From Candidatus Eremiobacterota bacterium (GTDB lineage: Bacteria > Vulcanimicrobiota > Vulcanimicrobiia > Vulcanimicrobiales > Vulcanimicrobiaceae), in NCBI GenBank assembly GCA_019235885.1, contig JAFAKB010000084.1, forward strand, positions 1-55,055: a stretch of DNA of 55,055 bases, read 5' to 3'. Within the stretch, counting starts at the first letter, position 1. Each line of letters begins with the position of its first letter. Under the pieces are notes generated by a model. The model saw nothing but the letters and a program-made list of their open reading frames with translations, did no database searches and was not told where the DNA came from. This document shows, piece after piece, positions 1 through 9,886 of the stretch. The translations under genes were made by a program, and so were the position numbers.

Positions 1-1432
<1,432 letters not shown>

Positions 1433-1452
1433 GAGCGGCGAGCTTCGCGCTC

Positions 1453-2271
1453 CTACCTCGGCGTCCCGCGCTCGGCGGCGTCGAGCGCCGCTTCGATGCG
1501 CTCGAACGGAACGCCGCGCAGCAGATCCTGCGCGCGCAGCGCCGCGCGCAACTCGCGGCGAGCGCGCGCGCGAGCGGTCCCTTCGAGCTCGCCGCGCACG
1601 ATCTCGGCGCAGCGCGCGACGGCGCGGTCCAAGTGCGGAAACTCCGCGCGCAGCTGCTCGAGCGGCGCGCGCAGCGCGTTGCGCCGGTAGCGCGTCTGCG
1701 CGTTGCTCGGATCGAGCGCGTACGGCAAGCCGCTGCGCCGCAGCTCGGTCGCGAGCTCGGCGTGCGCGACGCGCAGCAGCGGGCGCACCAGCTCGACGCC
1801 CTCGCACAGCGGGCGGCGCGGCGCGATCCCGGCGAGCCCGGTGAGCCCGGTGCCGCGGAAGAGCGCGAGCAGCACCGTCTCGGTTTGGTCTTCGGCGGTG
1901 TGCGCGGTCGCAACGGCGGTCGCGCTCGCGCCTTGCGCGAGCTGGGCGAGCGCGGCGTAGCGCGCCTCGCGCAACGCCGCTTCGTCGTCGCTCGCGAGCT
2001 GCGGGCGCGCGACGAGAACGCGCCGGCCGAGCCGCGCGCCGACCGAAAGCACCACCGCTTCGTCCTGCTCGGCGGAGCGGCGCACGCCGTGGTTGACGTG
2101 CGCGAGAACGAGATCGTACTCGTCTTCGCGCGCGAGCCGGTCGAGCAGCGCGGCCAGCGCGACCGAGTCCGGCCCGCCCGAGCACGCGACGCACGCGCGC
2201 GCGCCGCGCGCGAAGCGGGCCGCGCCGCGCACCAGCGCGTCGAGCGCGCGTTCCGGGCGAGCGCCGCGCAT
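1453..2271 (-). CDS. tilS: tRNA(Ile)-lysidine synthase TilS
   Basis: 272-aa ATP pyrophosphatase of the PP-loop family. The PP-loop SGGPDS is at residues 31-36, followed by LAHVNHGVR and TAHTAEDQTET, both diagnostic for TilS. The enzyme converts C34 of the AUA-decoding tRNA-Ile to lysidine. It is shorter than the roughly 430-470-aa E. coli or Bacillus enzymes and ends soon after the catalytic domain, so the C-terminal tRNA-binding domains seem absent; short forms of this kind exist. It is followed by hpt and ftsH and preceded at 23 nt by the NHL lipoprotein gene. Confidence 0.93.
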   Translation of the reverse strand: MRGARPERALDALVRGAARFARGARACVACSGGPDSVALAALLDRLAREDEYDLVLAHVNHGVRRSAEQDEAVVLSVGARLGRRVLVARPQLASDDEAALREARYAALAQLAQGASATAVATAHTAEDQTETVLLALFRGTGLTGLAGIAPRRPLCEGVELVRPLLRVAHAELATELRRSGLPYALDPSNAQTRYRRNALRAPLEQLRAEFPHLDRAVARCAEIVRGELEGTARARARRELRAALRAQDLLRGVPFERIEAALDAAERGTPR

Positions 2272-2294
2272 ACGCCTTCAGCTCCGCGCGGCGC

Positions 2295-4034
2295 TCACGG
2301 AACGATCGCGATCCCGAGCGGACCGTTCGTCGTCCCGGCCGGCGGCGCGCGAAATCCGGTTCCGCTCACGTCGATCCGGCTACCGTTCTTGTCGTAGACG
2401 GTGATCGTGCTGGTCGCGTAGTTCGCGACGTAGAACCAGCCGTTGCCCGGGCTCTGCGCGATCCCCAGCGGCGTGCGCGCGCCCGACCACGGCCGGCCGC
2501 CGGCGCAGCCGTAGTTCCCGGCGCGGCACGTTTGCGGAACCGGCGCACCGTGGCGGGTGAAGACGTGCACGCCGTGGTCGTCGTCGGTGACGTAGAGGTT
2601 GCCGCTGGCAGCGTCTTGCGCGATCCCGACCGCGCCGACCGGAACCGTCCACGCGTCGACCGCGTTGCCGCGCGCGTCGTACGCTTCGACGCGGTTGTAG
2701 CCGGCGTCCGCGACGTACACGCGCGCGCCGCGCGGGTCGGCGAGGATCCCGTACGGCAGCTTCGGCGCGACGCCTTCGCGCTCGTTCCAGGTGCCGCTCG
2801 TCGCGAGCTGGTTGCCGTCGAGGTCGTACGCGGTGAGCGGCGCTTCGAGGTTGCCCGCGAGCAATCGGTCGTGCGCGGCGTCGTACGCGATCCCCGCGGG
2901 CGAGCTGAGGTTCGGAAAGCCGCCCGGCGTCTCGACGCGGTTGCCCTCGAGATCGAACGCCACGATCGCGTCGCCGAACTCCTGCGCTGCGTACAAGCGC
3001 TCCAGGCGCGGAACGTACGCCAGACCGGTCGCGCCGCACAGGCCGCGAAAATCGCCGCCGACGTCGATCGGGTTTCCTTGCTCGTCGAAGACCGCGATCG
3101 AGCCCGACTCGCTCGCGCCCGCGCACGGCCGTCCGCCGAGATGGTTCGCGACGTAGACGCGCGGCGCGTTGCGCGCGACGACGCTCAGCCGCAGCTTCGC
3201 GCTCAGCGTCGAACCGCCGAGGGTCGTCGCCGTCGCGGTGAGCGCGACCGGCTCGGAGGGCACGTAGCTCACCGCGCGCACGACGAACGCGTGCGAGTTG
3301 CCGGCCGCGGGAACGCCGCTCGACCACAGCTCGGGAACCGCGGACGTCAGCGCGAGCCGCGGCGCGCCGGCGCCGACGACGTACGCGCCGCCGGCGTCGG
3401 TCGCGGCGGCGAAAAACGTGCGGTCGAACTTCGAGAGGCCGTCGGCTTTGTAGAAACCGTAGAGCTCGAAGCCCGCGCCCTGCGTCCCTTGCACGTCCTG
3501 GTTCGGCGCCGGCAGCACCGCGATCCCGGCCGGAACTCCTTCGAGCGCGAGATGCACCGCGTTCGCGCGGCCGAGCGTGACCGTGAACGGAAAGCGCGCG
3601 ACGATCTCCGCGCCGGGTGCGACGTATTCGGGCGCGATCTCGTCGCGCGCCGCGTTGGCGGCGTACGGGATGACGTTCGCGGCGGCGAGATCGAAGACGT
3701 GCGCGCCCGGCGTGAGCTCGAGCACGAGCGCGCAGGTCGCTTGCGCGGTGCGCGGCGCGCTGGTGCAGCCCGGCGCGCCGCTCGCGAGGCTCAGCGTCGC
3801 GGTCTGCTGCGCCGGCGTGCCGCGGTCGATGGTGAGCGCGAGCGCGGCGGGCGCGCCCGCGTGCGGCAGCTTGACCGCGAACGTCACGCTCGTCCGCGCG
3901 CTCGGCGCGACGTTCGTCTCGTTGCCGTCGGGCTGCGCCGCGGAGAGCGGGAGCGCCCGAACCCCGCCGGCGCAGCTCGCGAGCAGCAGCGCGGTGAGCG
4001 CGACGACCGACCCGCGCACCCGCCCGGCGCTCAT
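2295..4034 (-). CDS. Lipoprotein with C-terminal NHL-type beta-propeller
   Basis: 579-aa predicted lipoprotein. The start ATG at 4034 overlaps the smpB stop by 4 nt (ATGA). An N-terminal hydrophobic stretch ends in the lipobox-like LLLASC, so the Cys near residue 20 would be lipidated. The middle part looks like Ig-like or beta-rich domains. The last roughly 260 residues carry repeated blades of the form VYVAD-x-YN-x-VEAYDARGN and FYVANYATSTITVYD, typical of NHL/SMP-30-like six-bladed propellers. No catalytic residues are evident; the likely role is binding or scaffolding at the cell surface. The open frame extends another 303 codons upstream, but that part is the shadow of smpB and its neighbour. 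Confidence 0.8.
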   Translation of the reverse strand: MSAGRVRGSVVALTALLLASCAGGVRALPLSAAQPDGNETNVAPSARTSVTFAVKLPHAGAPAALALTIDRGTPAQQTATLSLASGAPGCTSAPRTAQATCALVLELTPGAHVFDLAAANVIPYAANAARDEIAPEYVAPGAEIVARFPFTVTLGRANAVHLALEGVPAGIAVLPAPNQDVQGTQGAGFELYGFYKADGLSKFDRTFFAAATDAGGAYVVGAGAPRLALTSAVPELWSSGVPAAGNSHAFVVRAVSYVPSEPVALTATATTLGGSTLSAKLRLSVVARNAPRVYVANHLGGRPCAGASESGSIAVFDEQGNPIDVGGDFRGLCGATGLAYVPRLERLYAAQEFGDAIVAFDLEGNRVETPGGFPNLSSPAGIAYDAAHDRLLAGNLEAPLTAYDLDGNQLATSGTWNEREGVAPKLPYGILADPRGARVYVADAGYNRVEAYDARGNAVDAWTVPVGAVGIAQDAASGNLYVTDDDHGVHVFTRHGAPVPQTCRAGNYGCAGGRPWSGARTPLGIAQSPGNGWFYVANYATSTITVYDKNGSRIDVSGTGFRAPPAGTTNGPLGIAIVP

Positions 4035-4528
4035 CGTGCGACCGAGCGCGCGATCTCGCGTTGGACGTCGCGCGCTTGAATGTCGCGGCGGCGGTCCCAC
4101 AGCTTCTTCCCGCGCACCAGCGCCAGCTCGATCTTCACCCGCCCGTTCTTGAAGTAGAGCCGCCACGGGACGAGGGTGAGCCCTTTCTCGGCGGCGCGCC
4201 CGGCGAGCCGTTCGATCTGCTCCCGGTGCAGCAATAGCTTGCGCGGGCGGTTCGGCTCGTGGTTGAAGTGCGAGGCTTCCTTGTACGGCGGGATGGTCAG
4301 GTTCACCAGGTACAGCTCGCCGTCGCGCAGGCGCGCGAACGCCTCGTTGATCGAGAGGTTGCCGCGCCTGATCGACTTGATCTCGCTGCCTTGCAATGCG
4401 AGGCCGGCCTCGAGCGATTCGAGCTTCTCGTACTCGTGGCGCGCGCGGCGGTTGTCGAGCGAGGGCTCCGGCGCTTTCGCCGCGCGCTCCGCTTTGGCGG
4501 CCGCGCGCGCCTGCTTCATCTTCGCCAT
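4031..4528 (-). CDS. smpB: SsrA-binding protein SmpB
   Basis: 165-aa trans-translation partner of tmRNA. After an unusual roughly 25-residue Ala/Lys-rich N-terminal extension come the signature NRRARHEYEKLESLEAGLAL and GSEIKSIRRG. HFNHEPNRPRKLLLH follows, then a basic tail with KKLWDRRRDIQARD, which in the family inserts into the ribosomal decoding site. The start is directly adjacent to the upstream stop with no gap, and the stop overlaps the next gene by 4 nt, so translational coupling is likely. No ssrA tmRNA gene was found in the window. Confidence 0.96.
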   Translation of the reverse strand: MAKMKQARAAAKAERAAKAPEPSLDNRRARHEYEKLESLEAGLALQGSEIKSIRRGNLSINEAFARLRDGELYLVNLTIPPYKEASHFNHEPNRPRKLLLHREQIERLAGRAAEKGLTLVPWRLYFKNGRVKIELALVRGKKLWDRRRDIQARDVQREIARSVAR

Positions 4529-4975
4529 CTAGTTGCTTCGGTCGGGGATGCCGAGGCTCTCCTTCGCCAGCGGCCCCTTCGAGACGAACGACCCTTCGGC
4601 GGTCGCGAGCACGGTGCCGCCGGCGAGCGCGACCGCGGATTCGAGCGCAACGACGTGGCGGCGCTGCCACTTCACGCGTCCGGTGACGACGAGGTGCTCG
4701 CCGAGCGGAACCGGCGCGCGAAAGCGCATCTGCATCGCCGCGGTCATCCCGCGCAGGCCGAGCTCGCCGCACGCGTAGGCCATCGCTTCGTCGAGCAGCA
4801 TCATCACCACGCCGCCGTGCGCGCTGCCGCGCCAGCCTTGAAAGCGCGGCGGCAGCGTGACGTGCGCGCGCACCGCCCCTTCGCCGGCGCGCTCGAAGCG
4901 CAGGTGCAGCCCTTCGGAGTTGTACGGCCCGCAGACGAAGCACCGGCCGTCGTCGATCGGCGCTGCGCCGGTCAT
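4529..4975 (-). CDS. PaaI/YbgC-like hotdog-fold thioesterase
   Basis: 148-aa hotdog-fold protein of the 4HBT/PaaI group. CFVCGPYNSEGLHLRF at the N terminus and the active-site region SAHGGVVMMLLDEAMAYA match the small acyl-CoA thioesterase subgroup that hydrolyses acyl-CoA intermediates. The substrate cannot be read from sequence. The start ATG at 4975 overlaps the stop of the TPR gene by 4 nt, and the stop abuts the smpB start. The longer open frame upstream is a shadow of the TPR gene. Confidence 0.85.
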   Translation of the reverse strand: MTGAAPIDDGRCFVCGPYNSEGLHLRFERAGEGAVRAHVTLPPRFQGWRGSAHGGVVMMLLDEAMAYACGELGLRGMTAAMQMRFRAPVPLGEHLVVTGRVKWQRRHVVALESAVALAGGTVLATAEGSFVSKGPLAKESLGIPDRSN

Positions 4976-5976
4976 TTCTTCTTTTTCTTCGGCCCCGGCG
5001 TCCCGGACGGCGCGGGGCTCGGCGAGGGGCGGCCGTACGCGCCGTCGTCGATCTTCTTCAGCAGCGTGCTCGCGTACGCGACGTCGGTCCCCGCGCTGAT
5101 CGAGGCTTTGAGGACGCGCCGCGCGTCGTCGGGCTTCTTCTCGTCGAGGTAGATGCGCGCCAGCAGCGTGTAGCCGTGCTGGCCCGCTTCGCCGACGTGG
5201 CCCACGTCGGCTTGCAGTCCGCGCGTCGCGTAGTCGATCGCCGCGTTGTACTGGCCCAGGTCGTGCATCAGCGAGGCGAGGTGAAAGTAGATGTCGGCGT
5301 AGTCGGGGACGAGGTTCGGCACGTCGATGATGGTGGTGAGCGCGCGCTGCGGGTCTTTCAAGTCGATCTGGTAGATGCGCGCGAGGTACTCGCGCGCCAG
5401 CACGTTTTGCGGGTCGCTGCCGAGCGCCGTGACGAACTCGGTCTTGGCGCGGTTCGCGCTGCGCTCCGACTCGCGCATGATCCCCAAGCCGGTGTGCGCG
5501 GCTTGCGAGACGGGATCGAGGCCGACGGCGGCGTTCAGCTCTTCGCGCGCGTCGAGGTTGCGGTCGCGCCCGGTGAGCGAGGCGAACATGTACGAGAAGC
5601 CGAGCCGCACGTGCGCGAGCGCGCTCTTGGGATTCTTCGCCAGCGCGTCTTCCTCGGCGTTGACCAAGCCGTCGAGCTCGCCGGGCGTCTGCGCGGCGGT
5701 CGCGTTGAGGAACGACATGGCGAGCGTGTTGTCGGGGATGACGGCGAGCGCGGCCTCGAAGCCCTTCCGCGCCGACGCGAAGTCGCGGCCGTAGAACGCG
5801 CGCAGCCCTTCGCCGAGCGCCGCGGTGAACGCGGGGTTGGCGTAGTCGTTGCGCGCGCCCGCGGACGGAGCGGCGGGCGCAGCGGCGGCTCGCGGCGCGG
5901 GAGTCGCCGCCGCGCTCGCGAGCGGGAGCGCGCACGACGCGGCCAGGGCGAGCGAAACGAGGGAACGGCGCAGCAC
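4972..5976 (-). CDS. Exported TPR-repeat protein
   Basis: 334-aa protein with a GTG start and an N-terminal Sec-type signal (LVSLALAASCALPLASAAA) followed by an Ala/Pro-rich linker. About six tetratricopeptide-like helical pairs cover residues 50-310, for example the repeat around AKTEFVTALGSDPQNVLAREY. The protein ends in a Pro/Ser linker and five consecutive lysines. TPR domains bind protein partners, so a periplasmic scaffold role is plausible but not demonstrated. It overlaps the thioesterase gene by 4 nt. Confidence 0.75.
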   Translation of the reverse strand: MLRRSLVSLALAASCALPLASAAATPAPRAAAAPAAPSAGARNDYANPAFTAALGEGLRAFYGRDFASARKGFEAALAVIPDNTLAMSFLNATAAQTPGELDGLVNAEEDALAKNPKSALAHVRLGFSYMFASLTGRDRNLDAREELNAAVGLDPVSQAAHTGLGIMRESERSANRAKTEFVTALGSDPQNVLAREYLARIYQIDLKDPQRALTTIIDVPNLVPDYADIYFHLASLMHDLGQYNAAIDYATRGLQADVGHVGEAGQHGYTLLARIYLDEKKPDDARRVLKASISAGTDVAYASTLLKKIDDGAYGRPSPSPAPSGTPGPKKKKK

Positions 5977-6051
5977 AACGCGTTCTCGTTCAAGTCGCGC
6001 GGGCCGACTTCCGCCCGGCAGGTTCTCAGGCGGTCGCGACGAGCCGAATCT

Positions 6052-6777
6052 TCACCGGCCGACGAGGAGGCGGCGGGCGAGCGCGTCGGGGAGCCGGGCC
6101 GAAGCGATCTTCTCCTGGACGCGCTCGATCGGGTACGGGACGCGGTTGATCGTCACCGTGCGCGCCGCCGAGTCGTAGATCCCGAACGAGGCGCGCGGGT
6201 TGAGGTCGCGCGGCTGGCCGACGCTCCCGACGTTGATCAAGTAGCGAACGCCTTCCTCGAGCGCGATCTCGCCGCCGTTCTGCAAGTGCTCGTGATCGAT
6301 CCGCCCGTCCGGGCGTTGCGCGTAGTACTCGGCGATGTGCGTGTGGCCGATGAAGATCAGCGGCGCGTCGGTGGCGTTGAAGGCGCGCGCCGCGGCGGCT
6401 TTGTCGAGGATGTACTCGAAGTAGTTGACCGGCGCGCCGTGCACCAGCAGAAACTCCGGCATGCGGAACTCGTAGCCGAGCGAGTCCAGCCAGGCCAGGT
6501 TCTCGGCGCTCAGCACGCTCTGCGTCCAGCGCATCGCCTCGCGCGCCGCCGGGTTGAAGTACGCCAAGCCGAAGTTGTCGATCGCCGCGACGTCGTGGTT
6601 GCCGAGCACGGTCGCGGTCGCGCGCCCGCGGATCCGCTCGACGCACTCGTTCGGATTCGGCCCGTAGCCGACGATGTCGCCCAGGCACAGCAGCGCGTCG
6701 TCCTCGCGCAACGCCCCGAACACCGCCTCGAGCGCCTCGATGTTCGAGTGCACGTCGGAGACGACCCCGTATCTCAT
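6052..6777 (-). CDS. Calcineurin-like metallophosphoesterase, YfcE/MJ0936-like
   Basis: 241-aa binuclear metallophosphatase. Motifs appear in order: DVHSN near residue 8, GDIVGYGPNPNECV near 32, GNHD near 58, and GHTH in the C-terminal half. Together these residues ligate two metal ions. Close relatives hydrolyse phosphodiesters or dinucleoside polyphosphates, but the substrate here is unknown. ATG at 6777. It is separated by 75 nt from the downstream TPR gene and by about 157 nt from hisC, so it may have its own promoter. Confidence 0.88.
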   Translation of the reverse strand: MRYGVVSDVHSNIEALEAVFGALREDDALLCLGDIVGYGPNPNECVERIRGRATATVLGNHDVAAIDNFGLAYFNPAAREAMRWTQSVLSAENLAWLDSLGYEFRMPEFLLVHGAPVNYFEYILDKAAAARAFNATDAPLIFIGHTHIAEYYAQRPDGRIDHEHLQNGGEIALEEGVRYLINVGSVGQPRDLNPRASFGIYDSAARTVTINRVPYPIERVQEKIASARLPDALARRLLVGR

Positions 6778-6809
6778 TTTAACGGCGCTCCGCCCCGGGC
6801 TGCGCGCCC

Positions 6810-6826
6810 CCCACGCAAAGCGTGGG
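6810..6826. other. Short perfect hairpin between hisC-like and phosphoesterase genes
   Basis: CCCACGC-AAA-GCGTGGG forms a perfect 7-bp GC-rich stem with a 3-nt loop, followed by a C/G-rich run. It lies downstream of the hisC-like gene and 33 nt upstream of the phosphoesterase start, on the side of its leader. It has no clear T-tract on either strand, so it is at best an atypical terminator, attenuator or repeat-family hairpin. Confidence 0.4.
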
Positions 6827-6875
6827 ACCCCCGGGTCCGACCTCGCAACAACATGGTCGGCGGTGCACGATGGTC

Positions 6876-6925
6876 CTGCGCTCGGTCCATCGCCATTGTC
6901 GTGTCTGCGCTCGGTCCATCACCAT
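6876..6925. repeat. Imperfect direct repeat, 21-bp unit, 29-bp period
   Basis: The unit CTGCGCTCGGTCCATC(G/A)CCAT occurs at 6876-6896 and again at 6905-6925. One mismatch separates the copies. It lies in the spacer between the hisC-like stop and the phosphoesterase start, so it is not explained by coding. Two copies are too few to call an array. Confidence 0.7.
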
Positions 6926-6934
6926 CATCGCAGA

Positions 6935-8056
6935 TCATCGGACAGCTTTCTCGCGCACGCGGTCGAGCGCCTCGGCGAAGCGCTCGGCGAAGCGCGCGCG
7001 CTCGGCGGCCGTGCCGACCGTCACCCGGATGTAGCCGTCGATCGGCGGCGCCCACGGCTTGCGCACGAACACGCCGAGCTGGAGCAGCGTCGCCAGCATC
7101 GCCTCCGCTTCGGACACGGGTCCGATCCCGATGCAGACGAAGTTCGTCGACGAGGGCAGCGAGGGCAGCCCGTGCCGCGCCGCGAGCGCGTGGTACTCCT
7201 CGCGCCCGCGCTCCACTTCGGCGACGACGCCGCGCAGGAACGCCTCGTCACCCAGCGCGGCGAGCGCGCCGATCTGCGCGGTGCGGTTGACGCCGAAGTG
7301 CAGCCGCAGCTTCTGAAACGTGGTGACCGTCTCGGCCGAGCAGAGCGCGTAGCCGATCCGCGCGCCGGCCATCCCGTACGCTTTCGAAAAGGTGCGGGTG
7401 CGGATGACGCGCGGGTCGATGACGTCTTCGGGAAGCTCGTCGCGCGGGATGAAGTCGGCGTACGCTTCGTCGAGAAACAGCAGCACGTCGTCGGGGAGCG
7501 CGGCGCGCAGCGCCGCGATCTGCGCGCGCCCGACGAAGCCGCCCGACGGGTTGTCGGGGTTCGCGACGTAGACCAGCTTCGCGCCGGAGCGCTCGACCGC
7601 GTCGACGATGTTCTGCGCGACGATCCCGCCGCGCGCGTCGGGGTCGGCGAACTCGGCCCGCGCGCCGAACGCGTTCAGGTGGTAGAACAGCGTCGGGTAC
7701 GTCCCGCGCGTCGCGACGCACGGATCGCCCGGGGCGCAGAACGCGCGCACGATCAGCCCCATCAAGTCGTCGATCCCGCTGGCGACGACGATCTCTTCGA
7801 CCGCGCAGTTGTGGCGCGCGGCGAGCCCCGAGCGCAGCTCGAGCGACTCCGGGTCGCCGTACCACGAGGTCAGGGCGACGGCGTCGCGCATCGCGGCGAT
7901 CGCGCGCGGCGAAGGGCCGAACGCGCTCTCGTTCGCGCCGAGCCGCAACACCTCGTGCAGCCCGATGCGGCGCGCCAGCTCTTCCGGCGCGACGAACGGC
8001 GTCGAGGGCGGAACGGCGGCGACGAGCGGGATCGGCTGCGGGCGGCGCGGCGTCAC
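6935..8056 (-). CDS. hisC: Histidinol-phosphate aminotransferase family protein (HisC-like)
   Basis: 373-aa fold-type I PLP-dependent aminotransferase. LGANESAFGPSP near residue 40 is the HisC-like N-terminal motif. ANPDNPSGG holds the Asn that stacks on PLP, LDEAYADF follows, and TRTFSKAYGMAGARIG carries the Schiff-base lysine. The family catalyses histidinol phosphate/imidazole acetol phosphate exchange, but several members act on aromatic amino acids. No other his gene is nearby, so the substrate is uncertain. The GTG start at 8056 overlaps the BON-protein stop by 4 nt (GTGA). Confidence 0.85.
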   Translation of the reverse strand: MTPRRPQPIPLVAAVPPSTPFVAPEELARRIGLHEVLRLGANESAFGPSPRAIAAMRDAVALTSWYGDPESLELRSGLAARHNCAVEEIVVASGIDDLMGLIVRAFCAPGDPCVATRGTYPTLFYHLNAFGARAEFADPDARGGIVAQNIVDAVERSGAKLVYVANPDNPSGGFVGRAQIAALRAALPDDVLLFLDEAYADFIPRDELPEDVIDPRVIRTRTFSKAYGMAGARIGYALCSAETVTTFQKLRLHFGVNRTAQIGALAALGDEAFLRGVVAEVERGREEYHALAARHGLPSLPSSTNFVCIGIGPVSEAEAMLATLLQLGVFVRKPWAPPIDGYIRVTVGTAAERARFAERFAEALDRVREKAVR

Positions 8057-8604
8057 GGTTGTCCGACCCGGATGCGGTCGACGACGTTGCGAATCCCGCT
8101 CGTCCCGCGCGCCGCCGTGACGATCGTCGCCTTCGTCTTGCGGTCGGCGACCGCGCCGGTCAGCGTCGCCACGCCGCGGTCGACGTGGACCGAGACGTTC
8201 TGCGGCCCGAGCTGCGCGGTGATCGCGGTCTCGACGCGCGCCGCGAGCGCGACGTCACCGACCTGCTGGCGCAGCTGCGGCGCGCGCGGGTCGATCCGCA
8301 GCTCGTCGACGACCCGCACCACGCCCGAGCTGGCGCGCGCAGCGCCGGCCAGCTTGTTCTTCGTCGCCGCATCGCGGACGCGGCCGCGCAAGACGACGAC
8401 CCCGTCGCGCGCGGCAACGCCGACCGTCGCGGCGGAGTCCGGGTCGGCCGCGGTGAGCGCCGACTTCACCTCGGCGATCAGCAGCGCGTCCTTCAGCACC
8501 GAGGTCGCCGGCCGGGTCCCGAACGGCTGCGGCATCTTCTGCTGTGAGGTGCGGGTGCAGCTCGCCAGCAGCAGCGCCGCGGCGAGCGCGAGCGCCCGCC
8601 TCAC
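8053..8604 (-). CDS. BON-domain lipoprotein
   Basis: 183-aa predicted lipoprotein with a GTG start overlapping the moeA stop (GTGA). The signal sequence ends in LLLASC, a lipobox. Two BON domains follow, about residues 38-105 and 115-183. Each contains the pattern VxxRDGVVVLRGRV or VHVDRGVATLTGAV followed by RVVDELRI or NVVDRIRV. BON proteins such as OsmY bind membranes or cell-surface components and are often stress-related. The much longer open frame upstream in this phase is the shadow of moeA. Confidence 0.85.
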   Translation of the reverse strand: MRRALALAAALLLASCTRTSQQKMPQPFGTRPATSVLKDALLIAEVKSALTAADPDSAATVGVAARDGVVVLRGRVRDAATKNKLAGAARASSGVVRVVDELRIDPRAPQLRQQVGDVALAARVETAITAQLGPQNVSVHVDRGVATLTGAVADRKTKATIVTAARGTSGIRNVVDRIRVGQP

Positions 8605-9869
8605 CCCGCACCGCCGTAGCGGAAGACGGTGACCGGCGCGCCGGCTTCGATCCGCGCCGGCTCGGGACCGACGACGACGTAGCCGTCGGCGCGGGCGAGC
8701 AGGCTGGTGTGCGAGGAGCGAATCGTCAGCGGCCGCGCGGCGCCGCCTTCGAGCAGCGCCGGAACATACCACGTCCAGCCGGGCCGGCCGGGGAACGGCG
8801 CCGCGGCGAGGGCGGCGACCCCCGCGCGGCGCGGCTCGCGTTCGCCGGTCAGCGTGCGGAAGACGGCCGAGGCGATCGCGTCGAGGATCGTCAGCGCGCT
8901 GGTCGGGTTGCCGGGGAGCCCGATCACCGGCTGCGCGCCGACCGCGGCGAGCACCGTGGGCTTCCCCGGCTTCACCCGCATGCCGTGCACGACGACCCCG
9001 GGGGCGCCGAGCGCGTCGATCGCCGCCGGGACGTGGTCGCGCGCGCCCACCGAAGACCCGCCGGTGAGGACCACCGCGTCGGCGGCCTGGAGCCCCTCGG
9101 CGATCCGGGCGCGGATCGCGGCGACCTCGTCGATCCCGTGCGGGAGGTGGACGACCTCGCAGCCGAGCCCGATCAGCCCGCCCGCGATCGCCCAGCGGTT
9201 CGAGTCGCGGACCTGGCCGGTCCCGGGGCGCGCGCCCACGTCGACCAGCTCGTCGCCGGTCGAGACGATCGCCACCCGCGGGCGGCGGAACACCTCGACC
9301 GCGGTCCGGCCCAGCGTCGCGAGGACCGAGAGCTCGGGCGCGCCGATCCGCCGGCCGGCCGGCAGGACGAGGTCCCCCGGCGCCATGTCCTCGCCCCGCG
9401 GGGTGAAGTAGTCGCGCGGCTGCGGCGCCGCCGTCGCGTAGAGCAGGCCGTCGCGCTCCTTGGAGTCCTCGACCGGCAGGACGGCGTCGGCGCCCGGCGG
9501 GAGGACGCCGCCGGTCGGGATCCGCATCGCGTCGCCGGGCCGCACCGGGCCGGGCGGGGCGTGGCCCATCCGAATCGTTCCGCTGATCCGGCGCGGCGTG
9601 TCGGCATCGGCCGAACGGACCGCGAAGCCGTCCATCGTCGAGCGGTCGTCGGCCGGGTAGGGTGCCTCGGCGACGGCGTCGGCGGCCAGGATGCGGCCGA
9701 AGGCGGCGTCCAGCGCGATGTGCTCGGTCCCTAGCGGCCGCAAGCGGACGGCCTCGAGGTAGCGGGCCACCGCTTCGTCGGGCCCGAGGAGCCGTTCGGT
9801 TTCGAAAGTCGCCCCCGGGCGCAGCGTTCGCATCGGCGGAGGTTTCGACGCGGAGGGGGCGTCCGCCAT
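8601..9869 (-). CDS. moeA: Molybdopterin molybdenumtransferase MoeA
   Basis: 422-aa enzyme that inserts molybdate into adenylylated molybdopterin in molybdenum-cofactor synthesis. It has the MoeA signatures STMDGFAV, IPTGGVLPPGADAV, VAIVSTGDELV, LTGGSSVGARDH and GLPGNPTSALT, in the normal domain order. The ATG at 9869 leaves only 17 nt to the divergent serS start; an internal ATG at 9833 (residue 13) is a reasonable alternative because conserved sequence begins after it. It is translationally coupled to the BON lipoprotein gene. Confidence 0.94.
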   Translation of the reverse strand: MADAPSASKPPPMRTLRPGATFETERLLGPDEAVARYLEAVRLRPLGTEHIALDAAFGRILAADAVAEAPYPADDRSTMDGFAVRSADADTPRRISGTIRMGHAPPGPVRPGDAMRIPTGGVLPPGADAVLPVEDSKERDGLLYATAAPQPRDYFTPRGEDMAPGDLVLPAGRRIGAPELSVLATLGRTAVEVFRRPRVAIVSTGDELVDVGARPGTGQVRDSNRWAIAGGLIGLGCEVVHLPHGIDEVAAIRARIAEGLQAADAVVLTGGSSVGARDHVPAAIDALGAPGVVVHGMRVKPGKPTVLAAVGAQPVIGLPGNPTSALTILDAIASAVFRTLTGEREPRRAGVAALAAAPFPGRPGWTWYVPALLEGGAARPLTIRSSHTSLLARADGYVVVGPEPARIEAGAPVTVFRYGGAG

Positions 9870-9886
9870 CGCGAACGCGGCGCGCT

